Shown here in pieces: positions 9,706-18,426 of a DNA stretch of 64,000 nucleotides. The notes under the pieces are model-generated. The model was not told the DNA's origin and did no database searches. It was given only the letters and a program-made list of their open reading frames with translations. The translations under genes were made by a program, and so were the position numbers. This DNA comes from Psychrobacter sp. ANT_WB68. GTDB lineage: Bacteria > Pseudomonadota > Gammaproteobacteria > Pseudomonadales > Moraxellaceae. Position 1 is the stretch's first letter. Each line of letters opens with the position of its first letter. Where the stretch lies: assembly GCF_008369115.1 (NCBI RefSeq), contig NZ_VOAZ01000003.1:124001-188000 (forward strand), written 5' to 3'.

Positions 9706-10197
9706 TTAAACGTTAAAGTGCGTCAGCTCATAGCCTAATTGCTGGTAGCTCTTATATTTGTGACGACCTTCTTGCACGCTGTTAGGATCGGGTTTTATTA
9801 GCTCAAGTACTCGGGTAGGCTGCGCATTATTGGTCGCTGCCATAAAGCGATTTACCGGATGGATGGTAGTATTAAGGACAATACCTTTAAAATCGGCTGG
9901 CATATAGCTGCTAAGTAAAACGGGGGCTAACGGTTGATTATTAATAGAATTAATAGCCGTGTTTCCAGTATCAGCACCGTCAACATCAGCAGCTAAAAGC
10001 CGCTGATGCGGTATAAAACTGACGGCATCTTGTGACCATAGTGCCTCATCAAGCGTCGATAGCAACTCATCCTCTTTTTCGATAAGAATCAATAACGACT
10101 GAGTGCTTTTATTGAGCGCCGTTTGGGTCAGCTGACAAATAAAGCCCAAGAAATCTTGGGCTTTACTCTCACTTAAAATATAGAAACTGATTTTCAT
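9706..10197 (-). CDS. holC: DNA polymerase III subunit chi
   Basis: Clamp-loader accessory subunit that links the polymerase III holoenzyme to SSB. The 163-residue protein begins MKISFYILSE and has the expected order: an N-terminal strand, a helix with FICQLTQTAL, then the DEALWS segment and the PHQRL motif seen in HolC. A stretch of about 20 residues (ADVDGADTGNTAINSINNQ) makes it longer than E. coli chi (147). It lies 21 bp downstream of pepA on the same strand, the pepA-holC order common in gammaproteobacteria, so the pair is probably one operon. Confidence 0.9.
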   Translation of the reverse strand: MKISFYILSESKAQDFLGFICQLTQTALNKSTQSLLILIEKEDELLSTLDEALWSQDAVSFIPHQRLLAADVDGADTGNTAINSINNQPLAPVLLSSYMPADFKGIVLNTTIHPVNRFMAATNNAQPTRVLELIKPDPNSVQEGRHKYKSYQQLGYELTHFNV

Positions 10198-10218
10198 AAA
10201 CAGGTCTTTATCAATGGA

Positions 10219-11880
10219 TTAGGCCATATTCGCGCTGTTTTTTAAATATTGCATAAACAGTGGTACAGGACGACCAGTTGCCGCTTTGTCTTGACCAGAG
10301 TTCCATGCCGTACCAGCAATATCTAAATGCGCCCATGCTTGACCTTCTTCGACGAAGCGCGATAAGAAGCAAGCAGCAGTCACAGCACCAGCACCTTTAC
10401 CACCGATGTTTTGCATATCAGCGATAGGCGAGTCAAGCTGTGTTTGATAGTCGTCATCCATTGGCATGTGCCAGATCAAATCGCCTGATAAATGACTGGC
10501 GTTTTCTAAGTCAAACAATACGTCTTCGTCATTACTAAATACTGCTGAACGTACGTGACCTAAAGCAACCACACAAGCGCCAGTCAAAGTCGCGACGTCG
10601 ATAATCGCTTTTGGATTATAGCGCTGCACGTAGCATAAGGTATCAGCTAACACCAAACGACCTTCTGCATCGGTATTTAAAATTTCAACCGATTTGCCAT
10701 TCATGGCTTTAACGATATCACCTGGGCGAGTCGCATCACCTGATGGCATGTTTTCTGCACAAGCGAGAGCACCAACGACGTTAATCGGTAGACGCGCTTC
10801 ACACAATGCTTTAATGGTACCGAGTACGGACGCTGAACCGCCCATATCGAACTTCATCTCATCCATGGCCGCACCGGGCTTGATTGAGATACCGCCTGAA
10901 TCAAAGGTGACGCCTTTACCGACTAAGACGATAGGCGCGTCATCATTGGCAGCTTGTACATCGTTATCACTGTTTACATCAGCATTTTTAGCCGCTTTCT
11001 TAGGTAACTTGGTTGGTAGTTTATCCGCCAAGGCTTTGAGACCGCCAGCGACTTTTGCGCTGTTAGTCGTTGCTTTTTTAGTGCCAGTACTAAAGTTAGA
11101 TTTACCACGGTATTCCATGAGTACCAGCTTGCCTTCTTTGGTAGAGCCTTGCGAAACGGCCAAGAAACAACCCATACCCAGTGCTGACATCTCATCTTCA
11201 CCGAGTACGGTGACTTTTAATAAGTCAGGATAGGTTTTGGCAAGCTCTTGCGCTTGTTCAGCCATATAAGCGGGGAAACAGATATTGCCCGGCTCATTGG
11301 CGACATCACGGGTCAGGCTTTGACCCGCGAAGACTGCTTCGGCAAACGCTAATGCAGCGTTCAATGACTCATCAGCAAGTAAGTAAATATCAGTTAAAAC
11401 TGGCGTGGTTTGCTCTGATTTATATTTATCAAAACGGTAGCTGGCTGCCAATAAATTCAGAGCAAACTGACCGAAGTGATTTTCTTCTAATGCATCACCT
11501 AAGGCCACTGTAATAGAATCGACGCGTTTTTGCGTGCTTTGATAAATGGTATTGGCGATTTTTTGCAATATGCTATGGCTAAGCTTGTCAATACTACCAA
11601 CACCGACTAATAATAGCTGTACTGGGTTTTCTTTCGCTGTTTTTTTATCGCCAGCAAGCGCATAGTCAGCCACAGTTTCGCAGGCTTTACCGTTAAAGTG
11701 TGATACTTCAATCAATTGCTCAATACGGGTTTGATAGTCGCTTAATGCTGCTTCAGCTAAGATGTTTTTCTTATCATCGATGAGCACCACAAGGCAGGCG
11801 GCATCTTTACTCTTGGCTTCCTTTTTAAGTATTTTTTGCGTATGAGTTTTTGGCAGCGTTTGGGTTAATTTAATATTCAT
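10219..11880 (-). CDS. pepA: Leucyl aminopeptidase (M17) with an internal insertion
   Basis: Cytosolic hexameric metallo-aminopeptidase; in E. coli PepA also acts as an architectural factor in Xer recombination. The M17 motifs are present: VGKGVTFDSGGISIKP (about 320-335) with metal-binding Lys and Asp, and NTDAEGRL. At 553 residues it is about 50 longer than the family norm. The excess is a Lys/Ala/Asn-rich low-complexity stretch at about residues 261-315, just before the catalytic domain's VLVGKG strand. holC follows at 21 bp. The start is ATG 11880 with AAGGATA upstream. Confidence 0.94.
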   Translation of the reverse strand: MNIKLTQTLPKTHTQKILKKEAKSKDAACLVVLIDDKKNILAEAALSDYQTRIEQLIEVSHFNGKACETVADYALAGDKKTAKENPVQLLLVGVGSIDKLSHSILQKIANTIYQSTQKRVDSITVALGDALEENHFGQFALNLLAASYRFDKYKSEQTTPVLTDIYLLADESLNAALAFAEAVFAGQSLTRDVANEPGNICFPAYMAEQAQELAKTYPDLLKVTVLGEDEMSALGMGCFLAVSQGSTKEGKLVLMEYRGKSNFSTGTKKATTNSAKVAGGLKALADKLPTKLPKKAAKNADVNSDNDVQAANDDAPIVLVGKGVTFDSGGISIKPGAAMDEMKFDMGGSASVLGTIKALCEARLPINVVGALACAENMPSGDATRPGDIVKAMNGKSVEILNTDAEGRLVLADTLCYVQRYNPKAIIDVATLTGACVVALGHVRSAVFSNDEDVLFDLENASHLSGDLIWHMPMDDDYQTQLDSPIADMQNIGGKGAGAVTAACFLSRFVEEGQAWAHLDIAGTAWNSGQDKAATGRPVPLFMQYLKNSANMA

Positions 11881-11973
11881 ATAGTTATCCTTATTAGAGT
11901 TATGAATTTAGCGCTATAAAAATGGCAGGTTTTATTTAAATTGCTGATACCTGTTAAATCGTTTGGGCAATTT

Positions 11974-12006
11974 CGCCATCGCAATAGTGTAGCATATTGC
12001 AAGGCG
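11974..12006. repeat. Hairpin between pepA and the isochorismatase-fold gene
   Basis: GCAATA (11981-11986) pairs with TATTGC (11995-12000), and an outer CGCC/GGCG pair extends it with a small internal loop. There is no T run on either strand, so it is not an ordinary terminator. Role unknown; it lies in the leader side of pepA. Confidence 0.35.
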
Positions 12007-12097
12007 AGTGCGCAGCGAGTAAGGCTTAGGTAATATGTTTGAACAATTTTGCGATAATTATTTAAGTAATTGTTTTATGTCTTTATAGAGTAGTCAG

Positions 12098-12718
12098 TTA
12101 CTCGCCAACCAATTCAGCGGTCGTGACTAAAGCTGCAAATCTATCCTGTAATGCTGCCATCGCTGTTTCGTGCATCACATCCGCACTTATGGCTTCTTTT
12201 TTATCATTAGGCAAGGCGCGGGTGGCACAAGCATCATGGCAGACAAAACTGTCAAAGCCCCAATCAAATGCCGCTCTGACGCTTGAGCTGACACACATAT
12301 GGCTCATAAAACCTGCAAAAATAATTTGCTGCTTTTGCGTGCCTGCTATTAGCGCTTGAAGCTGGGTATCATAAAAAGCGTTAGGATGTTTTTTGACGAT
12401 GACCGTTTCGCCATCTTTCGGTTGTAATTCAGCGACAATATCAACATTCGATGATAAAGGATCAAAAACATTGCCGTTATCTTCGCCGTGATGGGCGATA
12501 TGGAAAATAGGAATGGCTTGCGCGCGAGCTTTATCTAGCAGGAGGCGTGCATTTTTAATGGCTTGCGCACCAGCTTGTCCCAAAGGCATGGATCCATCAA
12601 CATATTCGTTTTGATAGTCAATAAAAACGACGGCGCACTTTGACCAATCGAGTGCATCAAATTGACCACCAGCGAGTTCAAGTAAAGTAGAGGGTGTAGA
12701 CGCGACTGTGTTCATCAT
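12098..12718 (-). CDS. Isochorismatase-family cysteine hydrolase
   Basis: Cytosolic hydrolase of the isochorismatase-like fold, which includes nicotinamidases and other amidohydrolases. The catalytic triad pattern is visible: Asp in VVFIDYQNEY (about residue 34), Lys in VIVKKHPNAFYDT (about 109) and Cys in GFMSHMCVSSSVRAA (about 143). Length 206 fits the family. The substrate is not predictable from these motifs. The start could be ATG 12718 or 12715, with GGAG upstream. It appears monocistronic. Confidence 0.85.
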   Translation of the reverse strand: MMNTVASTPSTLLELAGGQFDALDWSKCAVVFIDYQNEYVDGSMPLGQAGAQAIKNARLLLDKARAQAIPIFHIAHHGEDNGNVFDPLSSNVDIVAELQPKDGETVIVKKHPNAFYDTQLQALIAGTQKQQIIFAGFMSHMCVSSSVRAAFDWGFDSFVCHDACATRALPNDKKEAISADVMHETAMAALQDRFAALVTTAELVGE

Positions 12719-13194
12719 TAGTATTCTCCATTAGGCGACATGATTAGAAATTTTGCAGATTTCTCAGTCTAACAACTAATACTAAAGATGCGTGGTAGAG
12801 GATACGAAGGACAAACAAACTTTTCCAAATAACATAAAGCAAAAATATATTGCAAAGACTTAATAGGGTGGCACTTATATTAAGGCGCGCACATAACTTA
12901 TGTGCGCTATATACTGTGCTGATTTTATCTAATATCCAGCCATTCATCCAGCGTTACAGTAAGATAGACGCAATGTTTTCAAACACATTTCACAGCCATT
13001 TTTAAGCAAAATATGCTACGATTAGCGGTTATCTTTATCGCTACTATTTATAGTGTTTCGCTAAGTCATCGCCTTTCTATAACTGTCTTTAAGTCTCAGC
13101 TATCGAGTTTACTTCTCTCTATAGTCGTCAGTCATTGCCAATAAAACTGCGATAAATTGTGCGCATACCAACCTTTTTTAAAAGAGTGCCTATT
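12719..13194. other. Intergenic region between the hydrolase and lptF
   Basis: About 475 bp between divergent genes. A 67-codon open frame on the minus strand (12744-12947) has no ribosome site or recognisable product and is not called. Promoters for both neighbours are expected here, but none is convincing by eye. Confidence 0.45.
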
Positions 13195-14502
13195 GTGATA
13201 TTACGCCGCTATATGACCCAACAAGTTGCTTCAACGACCGCCTTGGTCTTGGGGTTTTTAGTGGTGATGATGCTGGGCGGTCGTTTAATCCGTTACTTCG
13301 GTATTGCGGCAGAAGGCAATCTAGATATCAGCTTATTATTTACCATCATTGGTTATAATTTGCCCTACTTTTTAGAACTTATCCTGCCACTGGCATTTTT
13401 TATCGCTCTCATGTTGGTATTTGGGCGCTTATACGTTGACCAAGAAATGGCGGTGATTAATGCCAGTGGCGTGTCGCGTGGCAAGCTTGGACGTCTGATG
13501 ACGCCATTGATACTGGCATTATTTGTCGGCGAAGCGGCTTTATCTATCGTTGGGAAGCCGTGGGGCGTACGCTCATCCGAGAGCGTTTGGCAGCAGCAAG
13601 CATTCACCAGTGCTTTTGATTTGATTCGCCCCAATCAGTTTATCAGTAGTGGCAATTATCATTTATATGTGGGCAGCTTGAGCGATGATAAAAAGCAATT
13701 GCAAGATGTGATACTTATTCAGTCTGAGCCTAAGACTAAAGGCAATGCCGCAAAAAATGCCGCCGTTGATATCAATAGTAATATTGACCCTGAAACCGCT
13801 GAGCAACTCAATATCCCAGAGCTACCAAATGCACTCACAAGTAAAAATAGTATTAGTAAAGACACCATTACGCTTGCCAAGCGCGCTGAGCAAGTAGAGA
13901 CGGGTAGTAGTGGCGTGACCCAATTGGACTTATTCCAAGGTCGTCGTTATGAAGTGGGCGCGGGCAGCCTGAAATATAATCAAGTAGGTTTTGATCGCTA
14001 TCGTATCACCTTGACCGAACCCTCCAAAGAAGTCATCACCGAAGACAATATTGAAACCCAAGCAATTGGTCCATTATGGCAAGCAGCAACGGGCAATGCA
14101 GCAGTCAATAGTGACAGTGCACTACGAGCCGCGCAAGGTGAGCTTGGCTATCGTCTGTCATTGCCTTGGTTAATGATTATCGCGCCGATGCTGGCTGTAC
14201 CACTGGCGCAAGTACGTCCGCGCCAAGGTCGCTGGTTGCGCCTCTTCCCTTCTATTTTATTATTTGTCAGCTGTGCGCTGGGTATTATTTCGCTCAAAAA
14301 TGCTGTGAGTAAAGGCAGTGTGAGCGTTTGGGCGTATGCATGGTTAATATTAGGCTTTATAGTATTGGCGCTTTATATGAACTGGGGCAGCCGCATGCAG
14401 CATCGTTTGCGCTTTCGCAAACCAGATGAGCTGTTAACCGTTAGCGAGCATCAAGGCAATATTGACCACAAAAGCAATGGCTCACAAGGAGGACAATCCT
14501 AA
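13195..14502 (+). CDS. lptF: LPS export ABC transporter permease LptF
   Basis: Inner-membrane permease of the LptB2FG complex that extracts lipopolysaccharide and passes it to the LptC-LptA bridge. Three N-terminal helices (within about residues 10-115), a periplasmic beta-jellyroll domain (about 125-310) and three C-terminal helices are visible. The frame is open from GTG 13159, but I prefer GTG 13195 (MILRRYM): AAAAGAG lies seven to eight bases upstream and LptF proteins usually begin right at this helix. The stop TAA overlaps the lptG start by one base, so translation is coupled. A Lys/Asn-rich stretch sits within the periplasmic domain. Length 435. Confidence 0.92.
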   Translation: MILRRYMTQQVASTTALVLGFLVVMMLGGRLIRYFGIAAEGNLDISLLFTIIGYNLPYFLELILPLAFFIALMLVFGRLYVDQEMAVINASGVSRGKLGRLMTPLILALFVGEAALSIVGKPWGVRSSESVWQQQAFTSAFDLIRPNQFISSGNYHLYVGSLSDDKKQLQDVILIQSEPKTKGNAAKNAAVDINSNIDPETAEQLNIPELPNALTSKNSISKDTITLAKRAEQVETGSSGVTQLDLFQGRRYEVGAGSLKYNQVGFDRYRITLTEPSKEVITEDNIETQAIGPLWQAATGNAAVNSDSALRAAQGELGYRLSLPWLMIIAPMLAVPLAQVRPRQGRWLRLFPSILLFVSCALGIISLKNAVSKGSVSVWAYAWLILGFIVLALYMNWGSRMQHRLRFRKPDELLTVSEHQGNIDHKSNGSQGGQS

Positions 14503-15728
14503 TGAGCGCTTTATTTTCTAAATCACCAAAGCTAAATTCGCCAAATACTAAACTGAAACTTGCGCCAAAACCGACCAATTTAAAAGTGCTGAGCCGTTAC
14601 GTTAAATTGAATGCCTTGCTTGCCATCATCGGCGCGGTCATAGGCTTGTGGGCATTGCAGTTGGTATTTTCTTATTTGTCTGAGCTAGATTCGCTGGATG
14701 ACAGCTATACCATGGGCGAGGCAATTAAATATATTTTTTACCGCTCACCTTATTTCTTAGAGCAGTTTATGCCAACCGGTGCGCTACTTGGCGCGGTAGT
14801 CGGTTTAGGTTTACTTGCTAATAAAAGCGAGCTCGTTGTGATGCGCGCCGCTGGCGTCAGTGTTTATCGTATCGTCGGTTGGGTGTTGCAGCCTGCCTTA
14901 ATTTTTGTGCTGTTGGCATTGGTGATTAATCAGTTTGTATTGCCGCATTCCAATCAATTGGCGCAAGAGATTAATGATCAAGACAACAGCTCGCTTGTCA
15001 CGTCGGTACGGGGTTATTGGACGGTACAACCACGTTTCGAGAGTGCAAAAGACGGTAGTGCCAAGCCGGATGGTAGTGATATTTTGTATATTGATTATGC
15101 CGATGTGCAAGGAAATATTGGTGAGGTCAAACGCTGGCATTTAGACAATAATGGCAACTTGCAAACCGCCATTCATGCTGAGGGCGGGCAATATATCGGC
15201 CGCGAGCCTATAGATACCGATAGCAGCAAACCGAGCGAGCAATATCGTTACGAGTGGCAGCTGAATAATATGACCAAGCTGATGATCAATCAGGGCTTTG
15301 AGAGTAGCCAAGCTATCGCACCGTCAGATACCTTAAGTTTGCCTTTTGCCCCTGAATCGGTATATTTACTCACTCGTCAGGCAGAGGATTTGTCATTGAC
15401 TCAGCTGTATGAGCATCGTCAGTTTATGCGCCAACAAGGCACGCGCTCGTTAAGTCATGAGTTGGCATTTTGGCAAAAGCTGCTTTCACCGTTATCGATT
15501 TTATCGCTGGTGATTGTTGCCTGCTCATTCGTTTTTGGCTCATTGCGTACGCATAGCTTGGGTTTACGTATCGTCGTGGCATTGCTATTTGGTTTGTTGT
15601 TTAGTTACGTGCAAGACTTGGTTGGTTTTGTCTCATTAGCGACTGGATTTTCGCCATTATTAATGGTGATATTACCCATTATCGCCAGCACGATATTGGG
15701 TGGATATTTACTGAAACGGCAAATGTAA
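14502..15728 (+). CDS. lptG: LPS export ABC transporter permease LptG
   Basis: Partner permease of LptF in the LptB2FGC complex. Predicted helices lie in the N-terminal third (LLAIIGAVIGLWALQLVFSY and two more) and the C-terminal third, flanking a periplasmic jellyroll (about residues 160-310). The MGEAIKYIFYRSPYFLEQFMP and KSELVVMRAAGVSV cytoplasmic-loop segments are typical of LptG and contact LptB. A very strong AAGGAGG precedes the ATG at 14502, which overlaps the lptF stop (TAATG). A strong terminator follows at 15751. Confidence 0.93.
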   Translation: MSALFSKSPKLNSPNTKLKLAPKPTNLKVLSRYVKLNALLAIIGAVIGLWALQLVFSYLSELDSLDDSYTMGEAIKYIFYRSPYFLEQFMPTGALLGAVVGLGLLANKSELVVMRAAGVSVYRIVGWVLQPALIFVLLALVINQFVLPHSNQLAQEINDQDNSSLVTSVRGYWTVQPRFESAKDGSAKPDGSDILYIDYADVQGNIGEVKRWHLDNNGNLQTAIHAEGGQYIGREPIDTDSSKPSEQYRYEWQLNNMTKLMINQGFESSQAIAPSDTLSLPFAPESVYLLTRQAEDLSLTQLYEHRQFMRQQGTRSLSHELAFWQKLLSPLSILSLVIVACSFVFGSLRTHSLGLRIVVALLFGLLFSYVQDLVGFVSLATGFSPLLMVILPIIASTILGGYLLKRQM

Positions 15729-15750
15729 CTCTAGAAATTTAGGCACAAAA

Positions 15751-15790
15751 AAGCCCGCTAACACATCATGGTGTTAGCGGGCTTTTTGTT
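15751..15790. terminator. Strong bidirectional terminator between lptG and the RsmC-like gene
   Basis: A 14-bp perfect stem (15751-15764 with 15771-15784), rich in GC, with a 6-nt loop. An A run precedes it and a T run follows it, so it can serve both converging transcripts. Confidence 0.95.
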
Positions 15791-15837
15791 TACGGAGCGT
15801 TTAAGATATAAGCTTTGAAGGCTTAAGTGTTTATAGA

Positions 15838-16446
15838 TTAGTCTTTCGTCGCCATCGTAATAGTGTAAGTTTTCCCTTGTTTGACTTTTTCACTATTGCC
15901 AAACACTTCGGTAAATGAGCGTTTCATAAATTGGCGTAAACCATTAATGGTGACCACATAAAAACGCCCACCTTTACGCATGCGCGCATAGGCATCGAGA
16001 AAATATAGGTAATGCTGCTCTTTGCCTACTTTGGCTGGCAAGTTTGACATCACAAGGCTAAAGTCTTTATCTTTTGCTACATGATTAAAGCCGTTTGATA
16101 AATGTACATCGACATTTTTTAGACCGTTTTTCTCACAATTAAGGCGCGCATATTCCACCGCCATAAAGTCTTTATCAATCAAGGTATGCAGACCATTCGG
16201 ACATTCACGCGCCGCCGTCATACCGAGCACGCCATAACCACAGCCCAAATCTATAGAATCATCATCCGCTTGAAAATCTACATAATCAAGCAGCATCAAG
16301 CTGCCATCATCGAGCTTTTGCGGTGAAAAAATGCCCCACGTGGTCGCAAAATCAAACGGCTTGCCCAACACATCTTGGCGAAAATTAATATCTTCACGCC
16401 AGTGTTCAGCGCTTTTTAACAGGTCAGCAGGTGGTCTATGGCTCAT
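15838..16446 (-). CDS. RsmC-like class I SAM methyltransferase with NLPA in place of NPPF
   Basis: Cytosolic methyltransferase of the RsmC/RlmG small-domain type (MTS superfamily), which in RsmC methylates the 2-amino group of 16S rRNA G1207. The 202-residue protein is only the catalytic half: TTWGIFSPQKLDDGS, then the SAM motif DLGCGYGVLG (about 66-75). The catalytic loop reads SNLPAKVGK (residues 134-142), where rRNA guanine-N2 methyltransferases have NPPF/Y. The C-terminal GRFYVVTINGLRQF matches the family. The altered loop makes the substrate uncertain. It converges on lptG. Confidence 0.82.
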   Translation of the reverse strand: MSHRPPADLLKSAEHWREDINFRQDVLGKPFDFATTWGIFSPQKLDDGSLMLLDYVDFQADDDSIDLGCGYGVLGMTAARECPNGLHTLIDKDFMAVEYARLNCEKNGLKNVDVHLSNGFNHVAKDKDFSLVMSNLPAKVGKEQHYLYFLDAYARMRKGGRFYVVTINGLRQFMKRSFTEVFGNSEKVKQGKTYTITMATKD

Positions 16447-16682
16447 GGAATTCTCGGATTATTTAATAAATAGAAGGTTAATACATTATGGCAGGTATTG
16501 TAACGAGAAAAGGGCAGGTTTGCAGCATCCTATGGTGAGAATTGTAGCAAGGGTTGAAGAAAAGTAAGGTATACCTTCCGTCTCTTAATCAAAATAATAC
16601 TTAGCATTGGTGCGCAAGGCGAACTCTACATATACTTTGTAGTGTAAGATTAGTTTATAACGATATAGCCTATGAGATCATT

Positions 16683-17939
16683 ATGAATACGACAGAAAAA
16701 GGTGATAAGTTTGAAGACAAAGTGCTGACACTTCTCATGAAGGAAATAGAGGATTTTAATACTTTCATAAACCCTAAAAATCATATAAAAGTTTTTAAAA
16801 AGAAAAAGTATTTTTCAAGATTTAGGAAAAGCGATATAGAGTTTGATATTGCTATTGAGGTATATCAGGATGAAATAATTCCAAACTATTCGTTTCTAAT
16901 ACTGATTGAGTGTAAGGACTATAAAGGAGCAGTTGGTGTTGACCAAGTTAATAAGTTTTTACAAGATGTAAGAGATCTAAGTGAGGGTAATTTTAGCCAT
17001 AGTTTGAAGCCTATAATGGCAATTAGCTCTAGCTTAGCAAAATCAGCATTTAATATAGCATCAGAGAGAAATGTAGGACTCATCAAAATAAACGAAAGCG
17101 ATGGGCTGAAATGGGTATTAAATAGAAGCTTTAAAAAATATGGTATCAATCAAGCTCTTAGTTCAGAGGGCGTATTTGTGGATAGCGATCAACCAAACTA
17201 CTATAATTCTAGTTGGTTCTTTTATTCTCATAATAAATGGTTTAGTAGTCTGAAGGAATACCTAAGATACATCACTGGACAGAAAGACGAAATTACTAAG
17301 TCTCAAGTAAAATATTTTTCTAAAGATACTTTGGAAGATATGGCTAAAGACATACTTATAAAAATTGCGTATTTAGACGGTGCTGTTTGCTTATCTGACT
17401 TACTATCTTACGAGGTATTAAGTAGCGTAAAGTTATATCAAAACGTTATTCCATCTGCACATGAGAAGAGTCTACTCGGCAAAGTTGATTTTAAAAGTAA
17501 TGAAATTTTTATGTACAAAAAAGAAATTGATGACGAAAAAAGAGATAGGTTCACTCTTGCACATGAAATTTCACATATCCTACTAGGGCACAGTCAATAT
17601 CTGGATAAAGATTCACTTGAAGAGAGCGACTTAGATAATCTAGAAATTTTAGACAACTCTATGGTTGCAAAGCTTGAATTTCAAGCAAATTACTTAGCAA
17701 GCTGTTTGTTGGTTCCTAATGACCAATTAGCAAAAGAATTCTCCAAGATATATTCTAATTCAGGATTAAAACGAAGAGGTGTGTTCTGGATCTATTTAGA
17801 TAACCAGCCCGAAAACAAAATGATAGCGAATAATATTGTTAGTAAGCTAGCTCGTTACTTTGATGTTTCAAAAAGTGTTATTAGAATTAGATTAATAGGT
17901 TTTGGTTTACTTCATGACGAGAGATCGGAAATACTTTAA
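16683..17939 (+). CDS. Mrr-like nuclease domain fused to an ImmA/IrrE metallopeptidase
   Basis: Accessory gene of 418 codons, clearly more AT-rich than its neighbours. Residues about 5-150 resemble the Mrr-type PD-(D/E)XK restriction endonuclease fold: E11, D51/D55 (DIEFDIAIEV), E76-C-K78 (LILIECKDYKG), then a helix and FNIASERNVGLIKI. Residues about 215-390 are an ImmA/IrrE-type zinc peptidase: HEISH at 294-298 with a third-ligand Glu332 in LEFQANYLASCLLVP. ImmA/IrrE peptidases cut repressors (phage ImmR, Deinococcus DdrO). No HTH partner is adjacent. The start is ATG 16683 with GAGATC upstream. Domain calls are from motifs; the cellular role (defence or stress response) is inference. Confidence 0.8.
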   Translation: MNTTEKGDKFEDKVLTLLMKEIEDFNTFINPKNHIKVFKKKKYFSRFRKSDIEFDIAIEVYQDEIIPNYSFLILIECKDYKGAVGVDQVNKFLQDVRDLSEGNFSHSLKPIMAISSSLAKSAFNIASERNVGLIKINESDGLKWVLNRSFKKYGINQALSSEGVFVDSDQPNYYNSSWFFYSHNKWFSSLKEYLRYITGQKDEITKSQVKYFSKDTLEDMAKDILIKIAYLDGAVCLSDLLSYEVLSSVKLYQNVIPSAHEKSLLGKVDFKSNEIFMYKKEIDDEKRDRFTLAHEISHILLGHSQYLDKDSLEESDLDNLEILDNSMVAKLEFQANYLASCLLVPNDQLAKEFSKIYSNSGLKRRGVFWIYLDNQPENKMIANNIVSKLARYFDVSKSVIRIRLIGFGLLHDERSEIL

Positions 17940-17986
17940 CCTCTTAGATGATGCACTGCATGCAGCTTCTGTAATCTTGTCGTCGT
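17936..17986 (-). pseudogene. Remnant duplicate of the 3' end of xerD (17 codons)
   Basis: On the minus strand this 51-bp stretch aligns without gaps to the last 17 codons of the intact xerD (18427-18477): 40 of 51 bases agree. Read in frame it gives TTTRLQKLHAVHHLRG-stop against ATARLQKLHAEHHPRG-stop, with several synonymous changes. Its stop overlaps the stop of the fusion gene. Similarity ends abruptly at about 17987. It looks like a tail from a diverged xerD allele, left by recombination or element integration. Confidence 0.75.
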
Positions 17987-18043
17987 TAATAAATCCCTAT
18001 CCTTAAAAGTCTAAGCGCAACCGATACCGAAAAGCTTTTAATC

Positions 18044-18382
18044 CTATTTTCTCAAACTCTTCTTTAATAAATGATCAAATATAAACGGACCAAACGGTAA
18101 AAACGAGCCAAGCACACCTGCAGGCATTGCCCACAGTGGCATTTTTATCTTGCTGGTTGCAATCAACAGCATCAAAATATAGGCGATAAACAATGCCCCA
18201 TGCGCCATACCGATACATTTCACTGCCTCAGGAATACCCATCATATATTTTAGTGGCATGGCGATACCAAGTAATAATAAAAAAGAAGTGCCTTCTAGGT
18301 AACCCATCATGGTCAGGTTTTTGAGTGCAGAATTTTGCCCTTTTGTTAGGGTAGGCAGAGTAGATGGCTGAGCTTGCAACAC
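18044..18382 (-). CDS. DUF3817 family membrane protein
   Basis: Small inner-membrane protein, 112 residues, with three or four hydrophobic segments (GYLEGTSFLLLLGIAMPLKY, HGALFIAYILMLLIA, MPAGVLGSFLPFGPFIFD). The LEG...MPLKY...AVKCIGMAHGALF pattern is typical of DUF3817 proteins, whose function is not known. It lies between the xerD tail remnant and the intact xerD, on the same strand as xerD and 44 bp beyond its stop. The start ATG 18382 has AAAGGAA upstream. Confidence 0.8.
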   Translation of the reverse strand: MLQAQPSTLPTLTKGQNSALKNLTMMGYLEGTSFLLLLGIAMPLKYMMGIPEAVKCIGMAHGALFIAYILMLLIATSKIKMPLWAMPAGVLGSFLPFGPFIFDHLLKKSLRK

Positions 18383-18426
18383 GTTTTATTCCTTTTACAA
18401 TCATCAATAAATAGTCAGTTTTAACT

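Noticed and set aside
12744-12947. 67-codon open frame on the minus strand upstream of the isochorismatase-fold gene
   Set aside because: No ribosome site, no recognisable family, and it lies in promoter DNA between divergent genes.
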